Shown piece by piece: positions 27,565 to 36,252 of a DNA stretch of 64,000 nt. Under the pieces are notes generated by a model. The model was not told where the DNA came from. It made no database searches and saw only the letters and a program-made list of their open reading frames with translations. Within the stretch, counting starts at the first letter, position 1. Each line of letters starts with the position of its first letter. A program made the position numbers and the translations under genes. This stretch comes from Halomonas sp. GTDB lineage: Bacteria > Pseudomonadota > Gammaproteobacteria > Pseudomonadales > Halomonadaceae. The stretch is taken from the NCBI RefSeq assembly GCF_017983445.1, contig NZ_JAGOBJ010000009.1, positions 1-64,000 on the forward strand, written 5' to 3'.

Positions 27565-28491
27565 ATGAGCATTCTGGTACTTGCCGACCTTCATGAAGGC
27601 CAGTTGGCGGGCGCAACCGCCCACGTTGTCGCGGCCGCCCAAGCGATTGGGGGCGATATTGATGTACTGGTCGCCGGGGAGGGCGTTCAAGCCGCCGCCG
27701 AGGCGGCCGCCAAGCTGGACGGTGTCAGCAAGGTGCGCGTGGCGGATAACGCCGTCTACGCCCATCAGCTTGCCGAGCCCATGGGCGCCCTGCTGGTCAA
27801 ACTGGCCGGGGATTACACCCACGTGCTGGCCAGCGCCTCCACCACGGGCAAAAACGTCCTGCCACGCCTGGCGGCGCTCAAAGATGTCAGCCAGCTGTCT
27901 GACGTGATGGGCGTGGAAAGTGCGGATACCTTCCAGCGCTCGATCTACGCGGGCAACGCCATCGCCACGGTAAAAAGCGATGATGCGCTGAAGGTGATGA
28001 CCGTACGCACTACCGCGTTTGATGCGGTTGGCAACAACGGCAGTGCCACGTTAGACACGGTGGACATCGTCGTCGAGAACACTCAATCAAGCTTTGTGAA
28101 ACAGGAACTGGCGCAGTCCGACCGCCCCGAACTCAGCGGGGCCAAGGTGGTGATCTCCGGTGGCCGCGGTATGGGCAACGGTGAGAACTTCAAGCTTCTC
28201 AACGGGATTGCCGACAAGCTGGGCGCGGCGGTAGGCGCCTCGCGCGCCGCGGTGGATGCTGGCTTTGTACCCAACGACATGCAGGTCGGTCAAACCGGCA
28301 AGATCGTCGCGCCGGACCTGTACATCGCGGTAGGGATCTCCGGTGCCATTCAGCACCTGGCGGGCATGAAGGACTCCAAGGTCATTGTCGCGATCAATAA
28401 GGACGACGAAGCACCGATCTTCCAGGTGGCCGACTATGGCCTGGTGGGGGATCTTTTCGAGCTGTTGCCCGAGCTTGAGAGCAAGCTGTAA
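27565..28491 (+). CDS. etfA: Electron transfer flavoprotein alpha subunit
   Basis: 308-residue alpha subunit carrying most of the FAD site. The C-terminal FAD-binding domain is clear: [59 protein letters not shown] and [10 protein letters not shown]. The N-terminal domain is the usual less conserved segment. Start ATG follows GAGGAG. Codon use is strongly GC-ending like etfB. A textbook terminator at 28504-28528 closes the operon. Confidence 0.96.
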   Translation: MSILVLADLHEGQLAGATAHVVAAAQAIGGDIDVLVAGEGVQAAAEAAAKLDGVSKVRVADNAVYAHQLAEPMGALLVKLAGDYTHVLASASTTGKNVLPRLAALKDVSQLSDVMGVESADTFQRSIYAGNAIATVKSDDALKVMTVRTTAFDAVGNNGSATLDTVDIVVENTQSSFVKQELAQSDRPELSGAKVVISGGRGMGNGENFKLLNGIADKLGAAVGASRAAVDAGFVPNDMQVGQTGKIVAPDLYIAVGISGAIQHLAGMKDSKVIVAINKDDEAPIFQVADYGLVGDLFELLPELESKL

Positions 28492-28503
28492 GTCATCAGG
28501 TAC

Positions 28504-28528
28504 AAAAAGGCCCCCTAGGGGCCTTTTT
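28504..28528 (+). terminator. Rho-independent terminator of etfBA
   Basis: Perfect 11-bp arms (28504-28514 and 28518-28528) with a CTA loop; the stem core is GGCCCC/GGGGCC, flanked by A5 and T5. It lies 13 bases past the etfA stop and could also work on the other strand. Confidence 0.92.
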
Positions 28529-28560
28529 GCGCTAACAGGCTCATAAAAATAACCAGTGAG

Positions 28561-29526
28561 ATGCCCATGCTAACGCGCTTAACCGCTTCGTTAACTCTGC
28601 CGGTGATCGGCTCTCCAATGTTTATCGTCTCTGGGCCAGAGCTGGTCATTGCCCAGTGTCAGGCTGGCATTATCGGGGCTTTTCCAGCGTTAAACGCCCG
28701 CCCCGCTGAGATGCTCAGAGAGTGGCTAGAGCAGATCACTCAAACCCTGGCTGACCATGATAAGCGCCATCCCGAATGCCCCTCCGCACCTTTTGCGGTT
28801 AATCAGATCGTACACCCCACGAATGATCGACTGGAGCACGACGTGGCGCTGTGCGCCGAGTTCAAGGTGCCGCTGGTGATTACCAGCCTGCATGCTCCTA
28901 ATCGAGTGGTGGAGCAGGTGCATGCTTATGGCGGACTGGTATTTCATGATGTGACCACGCTGCGACACGCCAAAAAAGCGATTGATGCCGGCGTCGATGG
29001 TCTTATTTTGGTTTGCCATGGTGCAGGTGGGCATGCCGGGGGGCTCAACCCGTTTGCTTTTGTGGCCGAGGTGCGCCGCTTTTACGACGGCCCGCTGGTA
29101 CTGGCAGGTGCCATTACTCAAGGTAAGCAGATTGCCGCTGCCCAGGCGCTCGGCGTGGACTTGGTATATATGGGCACGCGCTTTATCGCCACCCAGGAGG
29201 CAAATGCTTCATCGGCTTACAAGCAGATGGTGCTGGATTCGACGGCGGTGGATATTGTGTACACCAACTTGTTTACGGGCGTTCACGGTAACTACCTGCG
29301 CGCCAGCATTGAGCAAGCGGGGCTAGACCCAGAAGCGTTGCCGCAAGGTGATAAGGCTTCAATGCGCTATGGTTCAGGCGGCAGCAGTAAATCCAAAGCG
29401 TGGCGTGATATTTGGGGTGCCGGGCAGGGCGTGGGCAGTATTACGACGCTTAATAGCGTCGCCGAAGAAGTAGCCACGCTACGCAGCGATTATCAGCAGG
29501 CGCTGACTCATTTGCGGCGGCTTTGA
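28561..29526 (+). CDS. Nitronate monooxygenase (2-nitropropane dioxygenase family)
   Basis: 321-residue FMN-binding TIM-barrel enzyme. Family marks are PVIGSPMFIVSGPELVIAQC at the N-terminus, GLILVCHGAGGHAGG with the His-Gly-Ala-Gly-Gly phosphate and catalytic region, and VYMGTRFIATQEA near the C-terminus. Members oxidise alkyl nitronates such as propionate-3-nitronate, a toxin that inhibits succinate dehydrogenase; some are enoyl reductase-like. The true substrate is uncertain. It stands alone after the etf terminator, and its 3' end overlaps the opposing enoyl-CoA hydratase gene by 19 bases. Confidence 0.82.
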   Translation: MPMLTRLTASLTLPVIGSPMFIVSGPELVIAQCQAGIIGAFPALNARPAEMLREWLEQITQTLADHDKRHPECPSAPFAVNQIVHPTNDRLEHDVALCAEFKVPLVITSLHAPNRVVEQVHAYGGLVFHDVTTLRHAKKAIDAGVDGLILVCHGAGGHAGGLNPFAFVAEVRRFYDGPLVLAGAITQGKQIAAAQALGVDLVYMGTRFIATQEANASSAYKQMVLDSTAVDIVYTNLFTGVHGNYLRASIEQAGLDPEALPQGDKASMRYGSGGSSKSKAWRDIWGAGQGVGSITTLNSVAEEVATLRSDYQQALTHLRRL

Positions 29527-30287
29527 CGAAAGGCCGCCACACGCGTTTGAAAATCATCCGATGCCTTGCACTGATCCTGCAGTTCACCTTCAAGCTTCAT
29601 GGTATCGCCAAGCGAATGCTGTGCCGCTTCTCGCAGTGCACGCTTGGTTGCGCTTAACGCTTGTGGGGATTGGCCTATCAGCACCTGCGCCAGCTCACGG
29701 GCTTGCGCTAATACCTGGTCATCCTCCACAACGCGGTTGGCCAGGCCAAGTGCCATGCAGCGTTCAGCCGTAATAGGGGTTGCCAGCGCGGCCATTTCAA
29801 AAGCCTGGGCATGACCAAGCTGACGTACCAAATGCCAACAGGCGCCGCCATCAGGAATCAAGCCAATATTGATAAAGGCAAGCTTAAGATAAGCCGAGCG
29901 TCCCATTACCACCATATCGCTGGCGAGCACATACGAAACACCAATACCTGCGGCAGCACCGCTGACCGCTGCAATTACCGGCTTGTTCATCGTCATTAAT
30001 GTGCGCAAGGCCGGTAGAAAGAGTGTCTCTAGCCGCTCACTGGCTGGCTGGGAGGCTGCCTTTTCAAACTCGGCAAGGTCTGCGCCAGCGCAGAATGCAC
30101 TGCCTTTACCGTGTAGAATCACGCAGCGCACCCGGTCATCCTGTGCCATGTTTGCAAGTGCTTCATTAAGTGCCAGAGCGGTAGGCTCATTTAGCGCATT
30201 ACGAACGTCTGGCCGGTTGATGGCAACTTCGACGATACCGTTTTCAATCGCACTGAGGTTAATCAATTCACTAGTGTTATCCGGCAT
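29508..30287 (-). CDS. Enoyl-CoA hydratase/isomerase family protein
   Basis: 259-residue crotonase-fold protein. The oxyanion-hole segment FCAGADLAEFEKA and the second one, AVSGAAAGIGVSYVLASDMV, are present. The residue aligned with the first catalytic glutamate of hydratases is replaced (GIGVSY), and the second position lies in INIGLIPDGG as aspartate/glycine, so the reaction may be isomerisation or another crotonase chemistry rather than hydration. The ATG at 30287 is chosen because AAGGAG sits six bases upstream. Its start lies just past the stop of the upstream PimD-like gene, so it is the last gene of the minus-strand acyl-CoA operon. Confidence 0.85.
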   Translation of the reverse strand: MPDNTSELINLSAIENGIVEVAINRPDVRNALNEPTALALNEALANMAQDDRVRCVILHGKGSAFCAGADLAEFEKAASQPASERLETLFLPALRTLMTMNKPVIAAVSGAAAGIGVSYVLASDMVVMGRSAYLKLAFINIGLIPDGGACWHLVRQLGHAQAFEMAALATPITAERCMALGLANRVVEDDQVLAQARELAQVLIGQSPQALSATKRALREAAQHSLGDTMKLEGELQDQCKASDDFQTRVAAFRQSRRK

Positions 30288-30297
30288 ACAAGGCTCC

Positions 30298-31416
30298 TTA
30301 AGCAACGCTTAGCTGGTCACTGACCGTCTCAAGGTGATAGTCGCTATCGCCAAGATAGTGATCAAACATGACCAGATGCTTGGCATAGTGAGCCACATGG
30401 CACTCTTCTGTCATGCCCATACCGCCGTGGAGCTGAATCGCCTGCTCGGCAATAAAGCGTGCTGATTCGCCACAATACGCCTTGGCTGCGGCAATTTTAT
30501 AGTCCCGCTCATCAGCGGGCAGTGACAGGCTGGTGCAAGCCAAAATCGCCATGGAACGCGATTGCTCAAGGTGTAGGTGCATATCGACCATGCGGTGCTG
30601 AAGCGCTTGGAATGTCGCAAGCGGTAACCCAAATTGCTTGCGATCCTTCAAATAGTCCAGGGTCTGATCGCAGGCCTCTTCCATTGCTCCAACGGCATCA
30701 GCACATAGCGCCGCGCGGCCCAGGGCAAGCACGTCGGCAAGCGCCTCACTGACATCTTCACTCAGGCAGTTCTCATCTGGCAGCGTAACGTCATCAAGAG
30801 CCAGGTCGCCAGCAGCTTGATCATCCATGGTGCGATACACATGCAGCGATACGCCGGGCGTGCCCGCAGGTACGATAAATAGGCCTACCTTGCCGCTTTC
30901 CAGCCGAGCGGTGACTAAACAGGCGGCAGCGGCTTCCAGGTTCAGCACGACATCTTTTTTGCCGTTTAACTGCCATTGAGCGCTGTGCTTTATGGCTTGG
31001 GTAGATACGGCAAAGGCATCATAGCGGGCGCCATGTTCCTGCCAGGCGAGCGCCAGTTGATGCTCACCCTCAAGGAGCGGGGCCAGCCAGCGGGTTTGTT
31101 GCGCGCTGTTTGAGGTCAAGGCGAGGAGCTGGCCCGGTAGCACCAGGCCTGCAAGGTAAGCTTCGGGTACCAGCCCACGGCCCAGCGCCTGCATGATAAT
31201 CATAAGATCCGTACCATCACCGCCTAAACCGCCCACAGCTTCGCTGAAAGGCATATGCAGCAGGCCAAGCTCAGCAAAGGTACGCCAAAGCATAGAGGTC
31301 TCTTTATTGGGCGCATCCAACATGGCGCGACGCTGCGTGGGGGAAACCTGATCAGCCACCAAGCGGGTGAGCGTCTCTTCGAGCATGCGCTGCTCGTCGG
31401 TCAAAGCAAAATCCAT
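30298..31416 (-). CDS. Acyl-CoA dehydrogenase, PimD-like small subunit
   Basis: 372-residue acyl-CoA dehydrogenase-family protein starting MDFALTDEQRMLEETL. It resembles the small-subunit type (PimD) of heteromeric dehydrogenases. The C-terminal helices are present (QLHGGMGMTEECHVAHYAKH), but the usual EGT motif with the catalytic Glu is missing: the aligned segment reads FDHYLGDSDYHLE. It lies 10 bases after the PimC-like gene, so the two are probably co-translated and form a heteromer. Electrons would go to the nearby ETF. The pimeloyl-CoA-like substrate is inference from family resemblance. Confidence 0.85.
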   Translation of the reverse strand: MDFALTDEQRMLEETLTRLVADQVSPTQRRAMLDAPNKETSMLWRTFAELGLLHMPFSEAVGGLGGDGTDLMIIMQALGRGLVPEAYLAGLVLPGQLLALTSNSAQQTRWLAPLLEGEHQLALAWQEHGARYDAFAVSTQAIKHSAQWQLNGKKDVVLNLEAAAACLVTARLESGKVGLFIVPAGTPGVSLHVYRTMDDQAAGDLALDDVTLPDENCLSEDVSEALADVLALGRAALCADAVGAMEEACDQTLDYLKDRKQFGLPLATFQALQHRMVDMHLHLEQSRSMAILACTSLSLPADERDYKIAAAKAYCGESARFIAEQAIQLHGGMGMTEECHVAHYAKHLVMFDHYLGDSDYHLETVSDQLSVA

Positions 31417-31426
31417 GGTGACGTCC

Positions 31427-32620
31427 TTACATTTCTAGAATGGTTTTGGCGACAATACTTTTTTGTATTTCATTGGCGCCGCCATAAATCGATAGCTTGC
31501 GGCGATTAAAATACTGCGCGCTGGCGGACGCGCTTTGCGCGTGGACGTCATCCAGCGATGCGTCGCCGTGAAGAAACTCAGGGAAGAAGGGCAGCGCCGC
31601 CGGGCCAAGCGCACGCCGGGTCAGCTCGCTTAGCTCCTGGCGAAGCTCAGACCCGCGTACCTTGAGTAGCGAGCTTTCCGCGCCGGGGGCGCCGCCATCC
31701 CGGGTGGCCGCAATCACGCGCAGGTTGGTGACTTCAAGGGCCATGAGTTCAAGCTCTGCCTTGACCACCCGTAAACGAAAGCTGGGTAGCGCCAGCAAAG
31801 GCTTGCCACGATGCTCAATACGGCTGGCCAGCGATTTCAAATGACGCAGTGCCTGCTTGGCGTGACCCAGCCCGGCAATACCGGTACGTTCATGAGTGAG
31901 CAGAAACTTGGCGCAGGTCCATCCCTGGCCCTCTTCACCTACACGGTTTTCAGCCGGTACCCGGACGTTGTCTAAAAACACTTCATTTACCTCGTGGGCA
32001 CCATCGAGGGTAATGATCGGGCGCACCGTAATGCCTGGGCTTTGCATATCAATCAGTAAAAAACTGATACCCGCCTGTTTCTTGGCATCCGGGTGGGTGC
32101 GCACCAGGCAAAACAGCATGTTGGCGTGCTGGCCAAGCGTAGTCCAGGTCTTCTGACCGTTAACGATGTAGTGATCGCCTTCGCGTACGGCGCGAGTATT
32201 CAGGCCCGCCAGATCAGAGCCTGCACCTGGCTCTGAGTAACCCTGACACCACCAATCCTGGTTATTCAAAATACGTGGCAGATAGTGCTGTTGCTGCTCA
32301 GGACTACCGAATTTCATGATGACCGGGGCTACCATATTAACCCCGAAAGGCACGACCGTCGGCGCGTGAGCCGCGGCGCACTCCTCATCGAATATATGTC
32401 GCTCGACCGGTCCCCAATCTGGGCCACCGTGCTCCTTTGGCCAATTAGCGGCTAGCCACCCCTGCTTGCTAAGAATGTTCTGCCAGCGTAGATGATCATC
32501 GGCTCGCAGATGACGCCCCAGGTGTACACGTTCGCGGATATCTCTAGGCAACGCATCGGATAGAAAACGGCGAACCTGAGCGCGAAATGACTGCTCTTCG
32601 GGGCTAAAGGTAAGATTCAT
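31427..32620 (-). CDS. Acyl-CoA dehydrogenase, PimC-like large subunit
   Basis: 397-residue acyl-CoA dehydrogenase starting MNLTFSPEEQSFRAQVRRFL. The central flavin region is typical: WWCQGYSEPGAGSDLAGLNT and KTWTTLGQHANMLFCLVRT. Resemblance to PimC-type large subunits is strong in the WPKEHGGPDW and PFGVNMVAPVIMKFG segments. At the C-terminus the motif is YGGANEIQ, so Gly replaces the usual catalytic Glu of YEGTNEIQ. It starts 2 bases after the stop of the FadB-like gene and is followed by the PimD-like gene. Confidence 0.87.
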   Translation of the reverse strand: MNLTFSPEEQSFRAQVRRFLSDALPRDIRERVHLGRHLRADDHLRWQNILSKQGWLAANWPKEHGGPDWGPVERHIFDEECAAAHAPTVVPFGVNMVAPVIMKFGSPEQQQHYLPRILNNQDWWCQGYSEPGAGSDLAGLNTRAVREGDHYIVNGQKTWTTLGQHANMLFCLVRTHPDAKKQAGISFLLIDMQSPGITVRPIITLDGAHEVNEVFLDNVRVPAENRVGEEGQGWTCAKFLLTHERTGIAGLGHAKQALRHLKSLASRIEHRGKPLLALPSFRLRVVKAELELMALEVTNLRVIAATRDGGAPGAESSLLKVRGSELRQELSELTRRALGPAALPFFPEFLHGDASLDDVHAQSASASAQYFNRRKLSIYGGANEIQKSIVAKTILEM

Positions 32621-32622
32621 CG

Positions 32623-34038
32623 TTATACGTCCTTAGCCGTTGAGAGCGCTGCCTGGCGGTGCGGCCCACCTAGGTGGCGCGGGTAGCCCAGCGCCTCTAC
32701 CGCGAGTAAATCGATATCGCTTTCGCGGTAGCAAAAGCCCTGCTGTGCAATGCCGATGCTTGCCTGTTCAAGGGCTGAGCGTTTCTCGCTGGGGGGGGCC
32801 TGCTGAATCGCTTCGTAAAGCGTATTGAGCAGACTACGCTTCTGGCTGACCACTACGTTTGCGCGAAGGGCTTTTAACGTAAGCGCAGCGCGTTGCTGAG
32901 TAAGCGGCTCAGCGCCTAGATTCACAAGCTCCAACAGATCACCGCTTTGGGGAATGATCAGGCTTAACGCGGTGTCGCTGGCGTCTTGATTGCCCATCTC
33001 ATTCAGATTGATGGAGGGAGTATGACGTGGGCGATCCGCATTGCTTGTCGGCGCAATAAAGCACAGCTCGGTATTTTCATTAGCAGTGTCGGTTAATTGA
33101 ATGCCGGCCCGTTGGGCGTCTTTTTGCAAGCGCTCAAAGAGTGGGTGCTTGCCAATCAGAGCCACTTGGCTAAAGGCGCTGGCATTCTCGACCCCAGGTA
33201 CAATGTGCGGGCTGCGCGCGGCAAAAAACAGATGAATAAGCCCCGCACGCTGAGGTGAATCCATACAGGCGACAAAAAGCTCCCGCTCGCGGCGCAGCCC
33301 GTCCTGAAGCGAGTCAGCCGTTACGCTTGCTTCGATTGCTTCAACGATGCGAAACGGTGAAAAGAGTTCCGGCGTGTCCCGAGTAAGGCGCTCACGCGTA
33401 TCGGTAATCGCTTGCGAATCGTTTTCAGGCGCAGGCAGGGTGCCGGTAATACGCGATGCTTGTTGGCCCGATAACACCGCGTGTGCCGTTGACAAGCCCG
33501 CTTCAAGCGGTGTCTTGGCGGTGCTGATGTCATCGATGATACCCGCCTCGAGCGCTTCTGTAGCCTCGATGAAGCGCCCACTGGTAATCATCTCAAGCGC
33601 ACGCTCAACGCCGACCAGGCGTGGCAGCCGCTGGGTGCCTCCCGCGCCGGGCAGCAAGCCCAGCTTTACTTCAGGCAGCCCTACGCGGGTGCCTTCCAGT
33701 GCGGTGCGGTAGTGGCAGCCCAGCGCTACCTCCAAGCCGCCGCCGAGCGCCGTACCGTGCAGCGCCGCAATTAAAGGTTTCGGGCAGGCTTCAAGTTGAG
33801 CAATCACATCCGGTAAAAGCGGCGCTTGAGCCGGCTTGCCAAACTCACGAATATCCGCGCCGGCAATAAAGGTTCGCCCATCGGCTAATAGCACCAGCGC
33901 TTTAGCGTCAGAGTCGGCAATGCCTTCTTCAAGCGCATTGATCAAGCCACTGCGCACCGCCTGACCCAAGGCGTTAACCGGTGGGTTGGCAATTTGGATA
34001 ACGCCTATATCGCCGTGGCGCTGATAATGAACGGACAT
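32623..34038 (-). CDS. FadB/PimF-like protein: intact enoyl-CoA hydratase, decayed dehydrogenase half
   Basis: 471 residues, where FadB/FadJ/PimF multifunctional proteins have about 700. Residues 1-190 are an enoyl-CoA hydratase domain with both catalytic glutamates, E103 (GGGLEVALGC) and E123 (LPEVKLG). The linker of multifunctional proteins follows (DGLRRERELFVACMDS, HLFFAAR). The Rossmann segment then reads QVALIGKHPLF instead of having GxGxxG, the FF-P-H catalytic stretch is absent, and the C-terminal region is shortened but still ends in ALGYPRHLGGP. The frame is open and inside an operon, so it looks like a stable reduced form, not a recent frameshift. Start ATG 34038 follows GGGAG. Confidence 0.8.
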   Translation of the reverse strand: MSVHYQRHGDIGVIQIANPPVNALGQAVRSGLINALEEGIADSDAKALVLLADGRTFIAGADIREFGKPAQAPLLPDVIAQLEACPKPLIAALHGTALGGGLEVALGCHYRTALEGTRVGLPEVKLGLLPGAGGTQRLPRLVGVERALEMITSGRFIEATEALEAGIIDDISTAKTPLEAGLSTAHAVLSGQQASRITGTLPAPENDSQAITDTRERLTRDTPELFSPFRIVEAIEASVTADSLQDGLRRERELFVACMDSPQRAGLIHLFFAARSPHIVPGVENASAFSQVALIGKHPLFERLQKDAQRAGIQLTDTANENTELCFIAPTSNADRPRHTPSINLNEMGNQDASDTALSLIIPQSGDLLELVNLGAEPLTQQRAALTLKALRANVVVSQKRSLLNTLYEAIQQAPPSEKRSALEQASIGIAQQGFCYRESDIDLLAVEALGYPRHLGGPHRQAALSTAKDV

Positions 34039-34082
34039 GGCCTGCTCCCGTGCTGTGTTTAGTGGCATTGGTAATATCTATG

Positions 34083-34118
34083 TAAATCGTTAGTTGACTA
34101 TATAAATCATTAATTAAC
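34083..34118. repeat. Two 16-base direct repeats upstream of the acyl-CoA operon
   Basis: TAAATCGTTAGTTGAC (34083-34098) and TAAATCATTAATTAAC (34103-34118) match at 13 of 16 positions with a 20-base period, about two helical turns. They lie 45-80 bases upstream of the FadB-like start, in the only gap between the TRAP genes and this operon. A tandem regulator site is the simplest reading. Confidence 0.5.
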
Positions 34119-34133
34119 GTGTCGTAGGCTGAA

Positions 34134-36149
34134 TCAAGGTTCTATGGCCGTCGGGGTATGAGAGCGCTGATGATGGCGCTGGCTTAAGCGCGCCAACAAA
34201 ATGCCGGGTACTAACGCGGCAAGCGCCAGGCCGATTAGCTCCCATTGGCTCAGGGGCACCATTCCACCTCCGGGTAATGCCAGCAACAGCCCCGCGATAA
34301 GAATCAAGCTGCGAATGATGATCTCCTGCAAGGCGCCATGACCCAAACGGCCTACGCCCATCAGATAGCCCTGCATTGCTGAGGCAAACAAAGTGATGCC
34401 GATAACCGCCTGGATAAACACGGCTGCGATCACAAGCGGCGAGCCCTGCATAATCAGCGCCGGGTTAAGCACGAACAGGAACGGAATAAAGTAAATGACG
34501 CTACCCAGGCGCATTGCCTGCAGGCCCGTTGCCATCGGCCGGGCACCGGCAACGGTGGCAGCGGCAAACGCCCCCAACGCGACCGGTGGGGTGATAAAAC
34601 TCAGCATGCCCCAGTAGAGAATGAACATGTGAACCGCCATGGGGTCCAGGCCACCGCCCTGAATCAAGGCCGGTGCCAGGGCTACCGCCAGGAAGATATA
34701 AGCCGCGGTAACGGTCATGCCAATGCCGAGCACGAAGCTGGTAACGGCACCCATAATCAGCAGCAGGGGTACGCTGCCTCCAGCAATATTAATGAAATCG
34801 TTCGCGATGGTGCCGGAAAGGCCGGTCATCGAAAGCGCGCCAACCAGCATGCCTACGCCTGCCAGAATGGCAATCAGCTCGGCGAATAGCTTAGCCGCTG
34901 ATGACAGCGATTCGGCCACGTCCTTCCAGCCCCAGCGGTTGTGCTTGGAAAACTGATTGAGCACGAGTAAAAGGGCGGTGGCGTAGAATGGCGCTACCGC
35001 TTCGCGCTGCATGATCAGCAGCATCCAGACCAGTAAGGCGAAAACGAAAATAAAGTACCAGCCCTCTTTGAGCGTCTGTTTAAGCGAAGGCAGCTCAATG
35101 GCCGGCAGACCTTTGATATCGTGACGTGCAGCGTAGGCGTCTATTTGAATAAATAGGCCCAAAAAGTAAAGAATCGAGGGAATAACCGCGGCAAGCGCGA
35201 CGGCCGAATAGGGAATATCCAGGAACATCGCCATGACAAACGCCGTCGCCCCCATCACCGGGGGCATTAATACGCCGCCCGTTGAGGCACAGGCTTCGAC
35301 GCCACCTGCAAAAGAGCGGCTCATGCCGATACGCCGCATGGCGGGAATCGATAACACGCCGGTAGTCAGTACATTACTGATGACGCTACCGCTCATGGAG
35401 CCCATCAGGCCACTAGAGAAAATCGATACTTTGGCCGGGCCGCCACGCACATGGCCTAGCAGCGCAAACGCCAGATTAATGAAAAACTTGCCCCCACCAC
35501 TTTTTTGCAGCACAACGCCAAATACCAAAAAGCCAATCACCAGTCCTGCGAATGCCTGTAACGGTACCCCCATGATACTTTCGGTACTCATGGTGTGGTA
35601 CATGGCGGTTTGTTCAAGGGTGGAAGGGAACGCCTGGATAGGCCCAGGAACAATATCAGCCACCAGCGGATAAAGTGAGAACACCCCCGCAATAATCGCG
35701 ATGGGTAAGCCGCCAGCCCGGCGGGCCGCTTCAACGATTAATAACCAGTAGGCGTAGCTTGCATAGATCGCCAATTCCGGAGCGGCAAACGCCCAGCCGC
35801 GCTCCAGAATGGGCACTGCGTTAACAACAAAGTAACCACCTACTATGATCGTTGCGGCACTTAACAGATAGTCGTACCACGGGATAGGCTGCTCCTGCTG
35901 GCTGCTACGCATGGGCCAAAGCAGAAAAACCAAGGGAAGTAGAAGCGCAACCACAGCGTAATAAAATTGCGTTTCCAGGCCCGTGACAAAGGTAAGTAAA
36001 CCCAAGTTAAACAGAAAATCCAACGTCATCAGCATCAAAATGACGGTCACCGTGGCCGGAATCCAGCGCAGCGCTGTGGGCAGCTCACGTATCTGGCTGA
36101 TCTTTTCTTTAACCTGCTGATTATTGGCAGGCGCGGTATCTGTAGTCAT
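34134..36149 (-). CDS. TRAP transporter fused permease (4TM+12TM, TAXI type)
   Basis: 671-residue inner-membrane protein in which the small DctQ-like and large DctM-like subunits are one polypeptide, the form typical of TAXI-type TRAP systems. An N-terminal block of about four to five membrane segments is followed by a large ion-transporter domain (GLVIGFLVFGVVLQKSGG, LMGSMSGSVISNVLTTG, ACASTGGVLMPPVMGATAFV, YWGMLSFITPPVALGAFAAA). TRAP carriers are secondary, usually sodium-driven, which suits a halophile. Its binding protein gene lies 103 bases upstream with a hairpin between. Substrate unknown; the adjoining catabolic operon suggests an organic acid. Confidence 0.93.
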   Translation of the reverse strand: MTTDTAPANNQQVKEKISQIRELPTALRWIPATVTVILMLMTLDFLFNLGLLTFVTGLETQFYYAVVALLLPLVFLLWPMRSSQQEQPIPWYDYLLSAATIIVGGYFVVNAVPILERGWAFAAPELAIYASYAYWLLIVEAARRAGGLPIAIIAGVFSLYPLVADIVPGPIQAFPSTLEQTAMYHTMSTESIMGVPLQAFAGLVIGFLVFGVVLQKSGGGKFFINLAFALLGHVRGGPAKVSIFSSGLMGSMSGSVISNVLTTGVLSIPAMRRIGMSRSFAGGVEACASTGGVLMPPVMGATAFVMAMFLDIPYSAVALAAVIPSILYFLGLFIQIDAYAARHDIKGLPAIELPSLKQTLKEGWYFIFVFALLVWMLLIMQREAVAPFYATALLLVLNQFSKHNRWGWKDVAESLSSAAKLFAELIAILAGVGMLVGALSMTGLSGTIANDFINIAGGSVPLLLIMGAVTSFVLGIGMTVTAAYIFLAVALAPALIQGGGLDPMAVHMFILYWGMLSFITPPVALGAFAAATVAGARPMATGLQAMRLGSVIYFIPFLFVLNPALIMQGSPLVIAAVFIQAVIGITLFASAMQGYLMGVGRLGHGALQEIIIRSLILIAGLLLALPGGGMVPLSQWELIGLALAALVPGILLARLSQRHHQRSHTPTAIEP

Positions 36150-36206
36150 GGCAAGGTATCTTTGGTTATGGCGACGATGATATGGAAAGATGCGTCAATC
36201 AGAAGA

Positions 36207-36224
36207 GGGCGGCGAGCGCCGCCC
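36207..36224 (-). promoter_or_regulatory. GC-rich hairpin between TAXI binding-protein and permease genes
   Basis: GGGCGGC/GCCGCCC forms a 7-bp stem with a 4-base loop at 36207-36224, followed on the minus strand only by TCTTC. It sits between the binding-protein stop and the permease start in one operon. Such intercistronic hairpins often protect the upstream message or partly terminate, giving excess binding protein. Confidence 0.55.
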
Positions 36225-36252
36225 TTTGACGTATTGCCCAAAGACTTGAGGA

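Noticed and set aside
26783-27616. 277-codon open frame on the minus strand opposite etfB
   Set aside because: It is a shadow produced by the GC-rich third positions of etfBA; its translation is low in complexity and matches nothing known.
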